Notes under the pieces: model-generated
What the model saw: the letters and a program-made list of their open reading frames with translations, nothing else
What the model was told of the DNA's origin: nothing
Databases searched by the model: none
Position numbers and translations under genes: made by a program
Source of the DNA: Galdieria partita
Taxonomy: Eukaryota; Rhodophyta; Bangiophyceae; Galdieriales; Galdieriaceae
Reading direction: 5' to 3'
Length of the DNA: 64,000 nucleotides
Assembly: GCA_025991245.1 (NCBI GenBank)
Contig: BQMJ01000006.1
Span: forward strand, 124,001-188,000
Shown: positions 10,241-20,000 of the stretch, one piece after another
Numbering within the stretch: the first letter of the stretch is position 1
How the letters are laid out: each line of letters begins with the position of its first letter

Positions 10241-11373
10241 TTGGTTATGCACCATGACAAATACTGCAAGTCGATATGGTTTTGGTACGGTGTTGATGCC
10301 TTTCTCTTGGCAATTGTTTGTAGCAAGGTCTATTCAAAACTTCATTGTAAACAAGAAAACTTAAGCAATTATGAATTCGACTTTTTGTTTTCTTGTGGCC
10401 GTTCCGGTACCAAACACTTTTCGTAGGTCTTTGGTGACCGCGACTCGTTCGTTACTCACCAACTTGACCGTATTGATAAGCCCACGAGAGAGCTTATAGC
10501 AGACTTTTATAGGCCTATGCTTCAGAATTCTTCGTTTCAAGAATTGGAAAGATATGTGATGAGTCACTTGATTCCTTTTATGGAGAGCAACTTGAAGGCA
10601 ACTGGAACAAGACGATATTTCTATACTGGTCACGTGCCTTTTACCTTTGGTTTGGCAGATTATTTATTGCAACATATTCAAGCACCAGTAAAGATTATAA
10701 GAGTTCGACGGGGTAGAATTCCCCTTGCTTTGAGCTTATTAAGTATGGGACCAGAGGAAGAGGATCCCTGGGTAGAAAATAACAGTGTTTCGAAATACAA
10801 AAAGAGGTTTGTGAAAGATATCAGTACATGCTTCGTGATTTTGTTTAAAAGTTTTGAAGATGGCTTCCGTCGCCTACAGATCCTATCGTGAAACTATCTG
10901 GCTCTTCTCTCGTTTGGAGTCGCTTGAACCGCTTCCAGAAATACTTGTGGTGAGTTTTAAAGGATTCTGTATTGAGCAGTCACTCTCAAGTCTTGTATTT
11001 TTCTAGGGTAGTTGATGATACAGAGTGTCGTTGGCAATACTTCAAAAGACGGTATAACTTTACATGGTTAGAAGTACAATTAGAAGCATTGGATCAGATT
11101 CACGATATCTTAGAGTACGAGAAAATCTCCAGCTTTTTAGGCATAGGTAGTATGAAGTAAAATTACTGAAAGAACATTCATTTACTCTTTCAAGGTTTTG
11201 AAAACAAGTCAAGGAAGCTTTTCTATAGGCACAATTCAAAAGAAACTTTGAAACATCCAATGCAGCCTCTATTCTCAGAGAGTCAACTTCGTCAATGGGA
11301 TGAAGAATATAAGCAAATAATAGGCTCTTGTGATATGCACTCCGAGCAGAAAAGAATCGGTTGGAGCTTCTGA
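10241..11373 (+). CDS. Membrane-anchored sulfotransferase-like protein with an in-frame TAG
   Basis: The open frame from ATG 10241 gives a short cytosolic tail, a hydrophobic stretch (WFWYGVDAFLLAIVCSKVY) fitting a type II Golgi anchor, then FSCGRSGTKHFS, which looks like the 5'-phosphosulfate loop of PAPS-dependent sulfotransferases. The next codon is TAG (10424-10426); the same frame then continues VFGDRDSFVTHQLDRIDKPT and onward. Later exons join cleanly: KKR|WLPSPTDP (intron about 10807-10859, GTTTGT donor), RFQKYLW|VVDDTECRW, and LGI|GFENKS, ending TGA at 11371-11373. No ordinary intron removes the TAG without losing the loop or the well-formed sequence after it. One base change (CAG to TAG) would explain it, making this a recently disabled gene, a natural null allele or a read error. 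A start at 10247 is also possible. The stop is 16 bp from the convergent RTF2 stop. Confidence 0.6.
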
Positions 11374-11389
11374 TACATCCTCATAATAG

Positions 11390-12154
11390 TTAACGGACAG
11401 CACCTGTAAAGAGTTCCTCTGGTTTTCGAGTTTTATTATTCACGAAGATACTGCTCAAAATGTTTTGGGAATTGTCTTTCTCAGACGTTGTGTTAGTTCG
11501 GGCTCTGTTTTGGGATATCACGTTTCCTGAATTGGATAGCTTAGACTGTAACTTTTTAGTTGTCGTGGATACAATCATTTTCCTCTTCTTTTCTCTTTCC
11601 TCAGCGCTTGGATTTAACAAGATGACATCAGCTTGAGTTAGACCAGTAGAAAAACATACAGGACAACTCCTGGTGCAGTTTTCAACCTTCATGAAGCCAG
11701 TTCCACGTAAAGCATTTTCACTCACTATGCATCCACACTTCCATAATACATAAAAACGTCGTTTGGAAGAAGCATCTTGTAAGGTAATAGGACACACTAC
11801 CCGGAAACCAGTCTCCGGGTCTCCTCGCAAACTTCTTGAGCAGTCAACAACGTCCTTGAGAGTTTTTATATGTTGAAACGCGTCTGTGGAAGTACAAAAG
11901 TCTTCCTGTTTGGTTTTTGCCTTTCTTTCCAACAGAAAACGAATAAGTGCTTCTTTGTTGAACAAATAACCAAGTTTACAGGCAACCACTGGTGGTTTAA
12001 GAGGTTCCCTCGAAATGGCACAAGTTCTATAGTTTGCTTCTTTGGCGTCCCCTGGGGCTTCATCGGAGGTTTTCCTTCGCTTTCCCAAAATATCTTTTCG
12101 AACTTGAACAAGTTCTAAACGAGTATTGTTCAGAGAACCACCGTCACCACCCAT
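11390..12154 (-). CDS. RTF2: Replication termination factor 2 (RTF2)
   Basis: Single-exon gene, 254 aa. It begins MGGDGGSLNNTRLELV, the hallmark RTF2 N-terminus (human MGCDGGTIPKRHELV), followed by a double RING/U-box-like fold: YRTCAISREPLKPPVVACKL and, later, FRVVCPITLQDASSKRRF, WKCGCIVSENAL and CPVCFSTGLTQADVILLNP. The tail is basic and low-complexity and ends NILSSIFVNNK. RTF2 acts at stalled replication forks, and in several eukaryotes also affects splicing. The tandem ring-like pairs keep only part of the zinc ligands, as is usual in the family. It lies on the same strand as eS28, 67 bp downstream of it. Confidence 0.95.
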   Translation of the reverse strand: MGGDGGSLNNTRLELVQVRKDILGKRRKTSDEAPGDAKEANYRTCAISREPLKPPVVACKLGYLFNKEALIRFLLERKAKTKQEDFCTSTDAFQHIKTLKDVVDCSRSLRGDPETGFRVVCPITLQDASSKRRFYVLWKCGCIVSENALRGTGFMKVENCTRSCPVCFSTGLTQADVILLNPSAEEREKKRKMIVSTTTKKLQSKLSNSGNVISQNRARTNTTSEKDNSQNILSSIFVNNKTRKPEELFTGAVR

Positions 12155-12221
12155 TTACTGAACAAATAACAAACAATTTAAGAGCTTATTTTATTTGCGG
12201 AATATACTATAAAGGAAGGCT

Positions 12222-12469
12222 TCAACGCAATCTTCTAGCTTCTCTTTCAGATTCTAGTAAAGTTAAAATATCTCCTTCTCGTACAGGTCCCTTGACATTT
12301 CTGATAATACTTCGGTTTTCGTTACCCAAAAGTTCTACTCGTACCTACACGTCTGTTAGACTTGACAGTATTGTAAAAAAAAATGTATACTCACTTGAGT
12401 TATTCCTCCTCTTGAACCAGTACGTCCTAATATCTTTTCGACTTTGCCTTGCTTCAAGGATTGATCCAT
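12222..12469 (-). CDS. RPS28: Cytosolic ribosomal protein eS28
   Basis: Two exons, 12469-12395 and 12344-12222, split by a 50-nt intron (12345-12394), giving exactly 65 residues plus TGA. Reads [20 protein letters not shown].., then [22 protein letters not shown] and [12 protein letters not shown], near-identical to eS28 of other eukaryotes. It is a small 40S subunit protein at the mRNA exit region. The N-terminus is a few residues shorter than human eS28. Its start is 70 bp from the decayed JJJ1 start on the other strand, so a shared divergent promoter is likely to have served both. Confidence 0.98.
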
Positions 12470-12539
12470 CACGACGACGATATCAACTCTAACAACCGAT
12501 TATTGTCGTTTTGAGAAATTATCATTTGAAAGCCGTACA

Positions 12540-13930
12540 ATGAAACGCGACTAGTACGATGTGTTGCAAGTCAGTGACACGTCTAACTTTAGTTAGGTAA
12601 GAACAACTTCTCGTCGGCTTTGAACAACATCCAGACAAGAATCCTGATAGAGCAGAAGGATCAGTACAACAGTTCAGGGAAATCCAACTTGCATAGGCAA
12701 TACTTTCAGATGGTAGTGAACGTGCCTGTTATTGCGCCCATAAGGAAAGTATTCTCTGTCAAAATCAGAAAGTGCAGATAAACCGAAAGAAAGGGAAGCA
12801 GGTATTAGTAAAGCTACTAGTGCTCCCCCTGTTTGAGTGTTTCTCTTCTGGATTCTACAGCGACTATGCTGATATCGCAGATAGTTTCTATACCCGGTTT
12901 AGAGGAACATTGCAAACTTTGGATAGAGAAAAAAGAGGCTTTTCGGAAAATGTAGTATTTGATCTCTCCTTCATCAGGTCTGATTCGACCTGGGATGGTG
13001 TCAGCAAGTCTTACAGCTACTGGGAAAATTTTCAGAGCAGGAAACCTTTTCCTTTTGTTGATAAGTGGAACTCAACGAAGCTCCCATTACAGAAATAAGA
13101 AGAGTTATGTAGAAAGGAAGTAAACGTGAAGGGCAAAATGCCAAGAAAGAATTTACCGCTACAATGTGTAGTTTAGTTCAATATGTGAAGATAAAAGATA
13201 AAGACGCCAGGAAGAATTGGAAGAAGAGAACCGGAAACAAGAGAAAGCTGCGCAAGAGATAACAAATCGAAATCAGGAATCAGAACAACTTCGAAGAAAG
13301 TTACAAGAAGAACATCGAAAGTTGATCGAAGAAGAGCTAATTCATTTGGATGAACTTGTTGAGGAGCTTGACCTGGAAAGTTCTTTCAATGAATCGGTTT
13401 TTGAAGATATCATATTGATTTGTACTGCCTGTAAGATAACATTTCGTTCATTTTCACAGTTGGAAAATCATGAATCTTCGAAGAAACACTCAGATAAATT
13501 AAGAAAAGCGTATAAAGATTTCTTGATAAAGAATGAAGAGTTCAATCGATTGGATATTCGTTTAGGAAGAGAGAAGATAATTCTTGAACAATATTTTGAG
13601 TTTTATCCCCATCTAAGGAAGTAGACTTTGAAGTTTCTGTTGAGAAGGAGGATTATATCAAAGAAGAGAATAACGAGAGTGTAGAAGAAGATGGAGAGAA
13701 GGGTATGAGGTGAACGTAAATGGAAGTTTTCATGCTGATATACTTAGCAATGACGACGAAGACTCATCATTCTTATGGGTTACTTTATCCAATAACGACG
13801 ATAATCTGAATTCCTTTGTCAACTCATATGAAAAACAAGGGAAAGCCAAACATAATGTATGTGGAGAAACATTTGGTTCGAGGAATAAACTTTACTAACA
13901 TGTTAGAAAGGAAGACCATACTCTGTGGGC
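12540..13930 (+). pseudogene. Decayed JJJ1/DNAJC21-type J-domain zinc-finger gene
   Basis: Recognisable in pieces across three frames. ATG 12540 begins MKRD, then TAG, then YDVLQVSDTSNFS, then another TAG; a shift leads to QHPDKNPDRAEGSVQQFREI (the HPD motif), then TAG inside what is normally EAYAVLSD, then AILSDGSERA. Further on come FYSDYADIADSFYTRF, SYWENFQSRKPF, a shift near 13209, then a Lys/Glu-rich coiled coil, a complete C2H2 finger ICTACKITFRSFSQLENHES..KKH, and a damaged second finger HNVCGETFGSRNKLY. The order J domain, coil, finger, finger is that of JJJ1/DNAJC21, a 60S ribosome maturation factor that recruits Hsp70. At least three in-frame stops and two or more frame changes cannot be cured by introns, because the affected codons lie within conserved motifs. 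A functional copy presumably exists elsewhere. Confidence 0.8.
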
Positions 13931-14263
13931 CCCTTCGGTCGGTTCTCTGACTTTTACCAGTCGTCTATTTTGCCTATCGAATCGTCGTAGCTTGGTAGTA
14001 AATATAGAAGAAGGCAGTATTCCGTATGAATACTGATGTTGTGATTGAAGTAGCAGTTTTGGAATCAAATCAATAATATATTCTGATGTGTTTTGTATCA
14101 TAATAAAGTGCCGCTCGTTTAAATTGTCTCATTGTCCAGTTCTTATGGTCCCATCGACCTATGAGTGGCTTATGATTTGTTCATGTCCATTCACAGAGAA
14201 AGGCGTTGGTTCCAAATATCTCAACTGTTGTGAGGAAGAAACAACAACTTAGAGCTATTTTGT
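13931..14263. other. Gap before the ABCA gene; nothing recognised
   Basis: About 330 bp separating the decayed JJJ1 copy from the ABCA start. I see no coding pattern on either strand. It presumably carries the ABCA promoter and 5' UTR. Confidence 0.4.
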
Positions 14264-17200
14264 ATGAAAAAAGGCGGAAAAAAATTCGCGCAGACTAAAG
14301 CTTTACTTCTAAAGACTTGGAATTTTCAGAAACGTCAACATGGTGAAAATGCTTGTAACATTTTGGTTCCTATAGGTTCGTAGTTGGAGTTGTCTTAGCT
14401 CCATGGTTGCTGAATTCTATCGATAGTACTTCTTGTTTTGACATTTGTACTCGGAAAGGTCTTGGGTTCAGGTAGTCGAGTTTCTGTAAAGTCAAGTCGC
14501 GCTGACCCTATTGGTGCATTTGCTCCTATGCCGTTCGATCCATATGACTGTCACCGAGCCTATAGTGACCCAGAGCTATGTTTAAAGGATCCTTTTGCTC
14601 CAAAACCCATTCTGTTTCCCTATTGGGCAGTTAATGAGACAGTTGCAGGTCTTGTCGAATACGAGTCCTGTGACCCTCTTAAGAATGTAACATTGTGTTT
14701 GGAAATTGCTGGCAAGAAGAAACAAGGAAAAGGAATATTTGACTATTATTCCCTATATCCTATGATTTATCCAGTAGGCAACCTTTTTCCAGTAATTGTA
14801 AACTCGTTAAGTGAAAGTTAGGGTGCAATACCTCCTGCTAATTTTAGCAAGGAGCAAAACTCATACGACGGTATATATCTTTATAAGATATTTCATGAAG
14901 AGACAAATAATTCGATTTACAATGCAACAATACAAGCACAAAACGCGTCTATTCCCTATATTGATAATGTAGATATGCCGATTCTTTGTCAAACTATATA
15001 TTCTCATCTTGCGTAGGTTTATGCTCTAAGCGTAGAGCCTTTTACTTCTATAAGTCAACTGAAGCAGGAAATCTACGAGTCATTTTATAATCAACCTTTT
15101 TTTGCCAAATATTATGGCGGTTATATTATTGAAAAATTGAACGTCGAAAGTGTCAGCTTGAACATTTCAGCATTGGTTTTGTACAATCAAGTGAGTCTTT
15201 GAATTTTACTTTGAGGTAGTAGAATAATATTCAGTTTAGACATTGCTAAACTGGCCTTCTGCGAGTATAAGTGAGCCACCTGCGAGATTTTGTGATAAAG
15301 GAAACTGCGAATTGATTTCTGGCGTTTCACGTCTCTCCGATGCCCTTTATCGTTATTTCAGTGCAGCAAATACGAGAATTTTCAATTATCTGAGAAAATT
15401 TCCTCGTCACCATAAAAAGGCCAAAATAGACTTTATCCAGTTGGTAGTTTCTATTCTTTTGGGGTTCTTACTTCATTTTCCGTTACCAACTTTTTTAAGA
15501 TATATTGTCTATGAGCGAGAAAATAGACTTCGAGATATTATGCAAATGATGGGATTATCTTTTTCCACGTATTGGATAGTTACGTACATTTCCTTTCTTC
15601 TTTTGTATCTTGTTGTTGCCGGAGTTACTACTATTGTTGGAGTTATTCTTCAATTGGACTTTTTTATGAAAAATACTCCTTTGATGTATCTTATTTTATT
15701 CTTTTTATGGGGAAACAATCTTATTTCGTTTGCTATGATGTTAGCACCTTTTCTTCCTAATGTAGATACAGCAGTTATCTTTGGATGGTTCTATGTTATT
15801 GGTATGCGTGTTTTACTCTATTAATATGCGGAATATTATAGAACTGAAAACTTTTTTTAGTTGTCAACTTCCTGGGAGCACCTTATACTGGCAAACTTTA
15901 TACATACCGCGCCGAAAGTAGTCTTCTCTTTGCTATTTGCTTTCTTCCTTCTTTTGCATTCTTTCGAGTGCTGTATTATGTTGGTGAAATTAATGATCGT
16001 GGCTATGGTAATTTTTATTAGGGAGCATTTATATCGAGATACTCAATGTTTTCAAGGTCTTTGCGTCTCAGGTTGTTACGTTGCGAACTTTAAGAACGGC
16101 ATACGCTATCCTTTGGGCATGTGTTCTGGACCATCTCCTGTTTGTACTGTGTATGTCTTTTTGATAGTGGAATGGTTCGTGTTTTTAGTTTTTGGCTTAT
16201 ATTTCGATCAAGTTATATCCTATGGCGGTCGAAATCGGAAACATCCTTTGTTTTTTCTGGCTCCATTGAAACACGTTATTTCATCTCGCAAATGGAAGAA
16301 TGACGTCACTATTATCAAAGATGGAGCTGACAAGTCGAAAGACTCGTTTAAAGAATGGCCTGAATCAGCTAATGGCTATGATGATGTTCGTATCGAACAT
16401 GAAACAGCGGAACAATCCTTACAAAGTGTCAACTATGGGCTCTGCATTTCACATTTATCCAAATGGTTTCCTGGTAAACCACCGAAGAATGCAGTTAATG
16501 ACTTGTCTTTGGCTATCAGAAAGAATGAAGTTTTCGGCCTTTTGGGTATTGAAATATTGCCATTGTTTTCAAAAAGAATATTGTGATAACTTGGAACATT
16601 TAGGTCACAACGGCGCAGGGAAGACTACAACGATGAATATTGTTGTTGGTCAGCTACAGGCAGATGGAGGCAAAGTGATCGTTGATGGATTTGACCTCAA
16701 AACGGAGAGAAGACATATTTTATCTCGGCTAGGAATATGTCCTCAGTTTGATATTTTATGGAGCGATCTCACAGGAAGAGGTAAGCATGAACTTTGAATT
16801 ATTTGTTCATTTAGTGAAATGATTGGAAGAACATCTTTATTTCTACTGCAGACTTCGCGGTATTACTGGAAAGGAGTGTGAAAAGGAGGTTGAAAGATCA
16901 TTGGCTTCTGTTCAGTTGGAGTCTGCGGCAGACAGAGTGGTGAAAAAGTATTCTGGAGGAATGAGAAGACGATTGAGTGTTGCGGTTTCTTTAATTGGCT
17001 TTCCATCAGTAGTATTACTGGATGAAGTAGGTTTATAGCTCATCTTTTGCTGTGAGTTGTTTACAATGTACTTTATGTAGCCTTCTACGGGATTAGATCC
17101 GGATTCTAAACACAAATTATGGCAATGCATCCAACAGAGAAAGGATGGGAAAACCATTATATTAACAACACATTCGATGGAAGAAGCTGAGAGATTATGT

Positions 17201-17656
17201 GACCGTACAGGAATTATGGCCAATGGAAGTTTGAAATGTATTGGTCCTCCTGAAGAATTGAAAATTCGGCTTGGTAAAGGCTTTCGGTTAAATATTTCTT
17301 GTCCTAGGAAACGAGTTCAGTTGGTTCGTTCGTTCATAGAGCGACATTATCCAGATGCATTTTTGGATCATTCTTTAGCTGGTAGTATAATATTTTGGCT
17401 TCCACGTAATATTTCCATCGCATCGGTAAGTTTTTTGTCATTTTTGAGGTGGTCATTATGTAGAGCATTTAGGTATTTGAGACGATGGAAGAGGTCAAAG
17501 ACGAACTATCTATTCAGGATTGGGGTATAAGGTTGGTTCTATCTTGAGAAGAATGATGAATTTGACATGCTTTGTAGTCAAAGTACCCTTGAAGACATAT
17601 TTATAAGTGTGACCAGAGATGAAGAAAGAAAGTCGTTGAATATTAGAATTGAGTAG
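14264..17656 (+). CDS. ABC transporter, subfamily A, half-size (one TMD, one NBD)
   Basis: Twelve exons: 14264-14375, 14427-14773, 14822-14968, 15017-15190, 15240-15801, 15861-16007, 16057-16545, 16604-16780, 16830-17026, 17081-17425, 17473-17531, 17578-17656. Starts MKKGGKK then FAQTKALLLKTWNFQKRQ and first membrane helix NILVPIVLLVLTFVLG, a typical ABCA beginning. A large extracytosolic loop with many N-glycosylation sites follows, then a block of helices (from about 15428) and ALYFDQV-like LYFDQVISYGGR before the ATPase. The NBD has Walker A GHNGAGKTTT, signature KYSGGMRRRLSVA, Walker B VVLLDEPSTGLDP, H-loop TTHSMEEAE, and the ABCA tail STLEDIFI. These proteins move lipids across membranes. 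Two introns of 48 nt are in frame and contain a TAG, which mimics nonsense codons in an unspliced reading. Complete and probably active. Confidence 0.9.
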
Positions 17657-17902
17657 CCTCGTTCTAATGTGGAGGGAGAACGTCGGTACATTCAACGAGA
17701 CTCGATAGTTATCATGTTCATATTGAATATTTTTTGAAACGTTTATGAGATAAAGCATGCATTTATTGTTTACATTTGTGCTTTTCTTGAGTGTTTCTTT
17801 TACGCATTTAAAGTTACTAAAAATAGAATAAGGATTCTACTTTGGACACGTCCATTTCATTTAAGAAGGCAATTTTTGAGTTTTACAAATGACTTGTTAA
17901 GG

Positions 17903-19792
17903 ATGACCCAAGACAGTGAGTATGAAAGAGAGCCTTTGAAGGAGAAGACGAAGTTTTCAGGCAACACGAATGGTTTAGTAAACTCTGACGAGATTTCGAC
18001 CTCCTCTGGGTATGCTGGGTTTGCTGGTCCAACTCTCGAATCAGTGCGCAGACGCACCAGTTCTATAGATAACTATCACTCTGAAGCAACTATTACTGCA
18101 TTACAAGCTCAGTATTCTTCAAGAGTTACATCAGGAACCTCCTCGTCCTACTGGAAACAACGGTATGGTAATTTTTCCTCAGAGAGAGACTCTCCTGGCT
18201 CGGTGGCCATTAACTTGAGGTCTCGAACTGGAAGCTTAGGTCGTTACTCGCCAACTCGTGGTGCAGAAATACCAAGATTTGGTATTCTAAGGCATTTTGT
18301 TTTAGCTATACTGTCTATACCAGGAATTCTGGCGCTCTTTGTTTTATCTTTTTGTGGTATCATGTGGCGTTTATATTCTATGCCTCAAGTACGCCGAGGT
18401 ACATTTTTAACTTTTAGAGGCGAGAAGATTTTACCTTTTTTGGGTACTTCTCCATTAATTTTTTTGTTTGTGTTGGCTTGGAGAAACGGCTGGTGGCTAT
18501 TTGGGAGAAATAGTCAGTTGTCTTCGTTTGATATTGACCGATCGAGTCCAACTGCTTCTCTAAGAAGAAGACGAGTTCCTGTTATACTCCAAGTATCACC
18601 TATTCTTACCTCTATTTTGTTAGTCTTCTTGTATATCTTTTTAAAGGAACACAGTCGTTATGCCGATTATAGAGACGCGGCTTCTCATTATTATCGTTAT
18701 CTTCATGAAGACATATCGGACGATTCAAGAAGTCTATCTTTAGGTGGTATTCCTATTCGAGTGATGACATATAATGTGTTTGTCCGACCCCCGGGTATTA
18801 CTGGAGCTGGAGGTGATGATCATAAAGATGAGAGGCTAAGGTTATTGGCTCCTCGTTTAGCTAATTATGATGTTATCTGCTTCCAAGAGTTGTTTGATGC
18901 TTTCAGTACTCGAAGATCGGCGCTAATGGAGGCTGTTTCACTTTTTGGTCTCAGATTTTCAACATATCTTCCAAGAAACTTTTTTATGTTTCCTCCAAAA
19001 ATCATTGATGGTGGAGTTAGCATTCTAAGTCGCTATCCTATAGTAGAGACAGATCATATTCACTTTCGAAATATTGTGACAACTACCATTGACTCTATTG
19101 TTGGTAAAGGTGTATTATATGCTAGGATTGAACTTCCTTCGTCACTTTCTAGTGATATTCATTCTAGTTGGAATTCTTCATCCTTTCCTGAAGGAGTTGT
19201 TCGTTCTGAAAATCCAGTAGCTATAGAGAAAGCTCGATTTCTTCATGTTTTCTCGACTCATATGCAAGCAGGAGACCGTTTGGGATACAAACCAGAAAAA
19301 TATCATGCAGGTATTCGGTTGAAACAGATAGAAGAAATGCGAGAATTTGTTTTGAGAAAGACCAAAGATGACCAAGGGCCTGTTCTAATAACTGGTGACT
19401 TTAATATCAATGCTCGTGTTTCGAGAGACAATAGTAGCGATAGCAAATGGTATAAGGAATTGATGAAGCGTCTGAAAGCTTCACCTTCTTCTTCTACAGA
19501 GGAAGATTTGGAGCCTCTAAACCTGTATGATCTGTTGTATTTGCGTTTTCATGAACATCCCATTACAGATGATTCGAAATGTATAGATTACTTCTTGTTT
19601 GACCCTCGGAAAGGAAGAGTTGTTGCTTCATGTGTAGATGATGATGCCGCACGTATTGAACCTTTTCGTATTGCTCCTGAGGAACAGGATCCGGAACATC
19701 CTATGGGTGCCCCGTCATTATCAGATCATTCAGCAGTTATATCTACATTGAGAGTTTTGTTGCATTCTCCCGAAGTACGAGAACATTCATAA
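17903..19792 (+). CDS. Neutral sphingomyelinase-like phosphodiesterase (EEP family)
   Basis: Intronless, about 629 aa from ATG 17903; the open frame before it has no usable ATG. The N-terminal 130 residues are Ser/Arg-rich and look disordered, then three hydrophobic stretches (LAILSIPGILALFVLSFCGI, FLGTSPLIFLFVLAW, LTSILLVFLYIFL) anchor it in a membrane. The catalytic endonuclease/exonuclease/phosphatase fold has TYNVF, QELFDAFS, DGGVSILSRYPI, FSTHMQAG, ITGDFNIN, DYFLFD and SDHSAV, covering the metal-binding Glu, Asp, Asn and catalytic His positions. Overall order fits nSMase2/SMPD3 or inositol-phosphosphingolipid phospholipase C, which release ceramide from sphingolipids. Substrate cannot be settled from sequence. 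It lies directly downstream of the ABCA gene and upstream of an acyl-CoA synthetase, all lipid-related, though with no sign of co-regulation. Confidence 0.85.
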   Translation: MTQDSEYEREPLKEKTKFSGNTNGLVNSDEISTSSGYAGFAGPTLESVRRRTSSIDNYHSEATITALQAQYSSRVTSGTSSSYWKQRYGNFSSERDSPGSVAINLRSRTGSLGRYSPTRGAEIPRFGILRHFVLAILSIPGILALFVLSFCGIMWRLYSMPQVRRGTFLTFRGEKILPFLGTSPLIFLFVLAWRNGWWLFGRNSQLSSFDIDRSSPTASLRRRRVPVILQVSPILTSILLVFLYIFLKEHSRYADYRDAASHYYRYLHEDISDDSRSLSLGGIPIRVMTYNVFVRPPGITGAGGDDHKDERLRLLAPRLANYDVICFQELFDAFSTRRSALMEAVSLFGLRFSTYLPRNFFMFPPKIIDGGVSILSRYPIVETDHIHFRNIVTTTIDSIVGKGVLYARIELPSSLSSDIHSSWNSSSFPEGVVRSENPVAIEKARFLHVFSTHMQAGDRLGYKPEKYHAGIRLKQIEEMREFVLRKTKDDQGPVLITGDFNINARVSRDNSSDSKWYKELMKRLKASPSSSTEEDLEPLNLYDLLYLRFHEHPITDDSKCIDYFLFDPRKGRVVASCVDDDAARIEPFRIAPEEQDPEHPMGAPSLSDHSAVISTLRVLLHSPEVREHS

Positions 19793-20000
19793 TGGCATGT
19801 ATGTTTAGATTCATGTTTGAATTTGTTCGTAAAGATTTGTACGTACGAATTGTTGAAAATTACATAAAGAATACCGAAATCATTTGAATTGGACGAATAT
19901 TTCTCTGCTATCTGCAAATAGTCATTTGATCTTGTTATTCGTCATCATTGATCCACAACCTCTTGTTTGGATAGAAAGTTTGCAAGACGACTTTTGCAGT

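Noticed and set aside
10424-10426. TAG as a sense codon (recoding or pyrrolysine)
   Set aside because: TAG ends SepSecS, TPS, PAK and other intact genes at the expected place, so general reassignment is not supported; a local mutation is simpler.
12540-12720. Introns that could rescue the JJJ1 reading frame
   Set aside because: The possible GTAAGA..CAG intron would remove the HPD motif region, and the TAG codons at residue 5 and in the AYAVLSD region lie within conserved helices, so splicing does not help.
14375-14440. Apparent frameshift and stop codons at the start of the ABCA gene
   Set aside because: A 51-nt intron (14376-14426) with GTTCGT donor and GATAG acceptor joins ILVPI to VLLVLTFVLG and restores a normal membrane helix, so the gene is whole.
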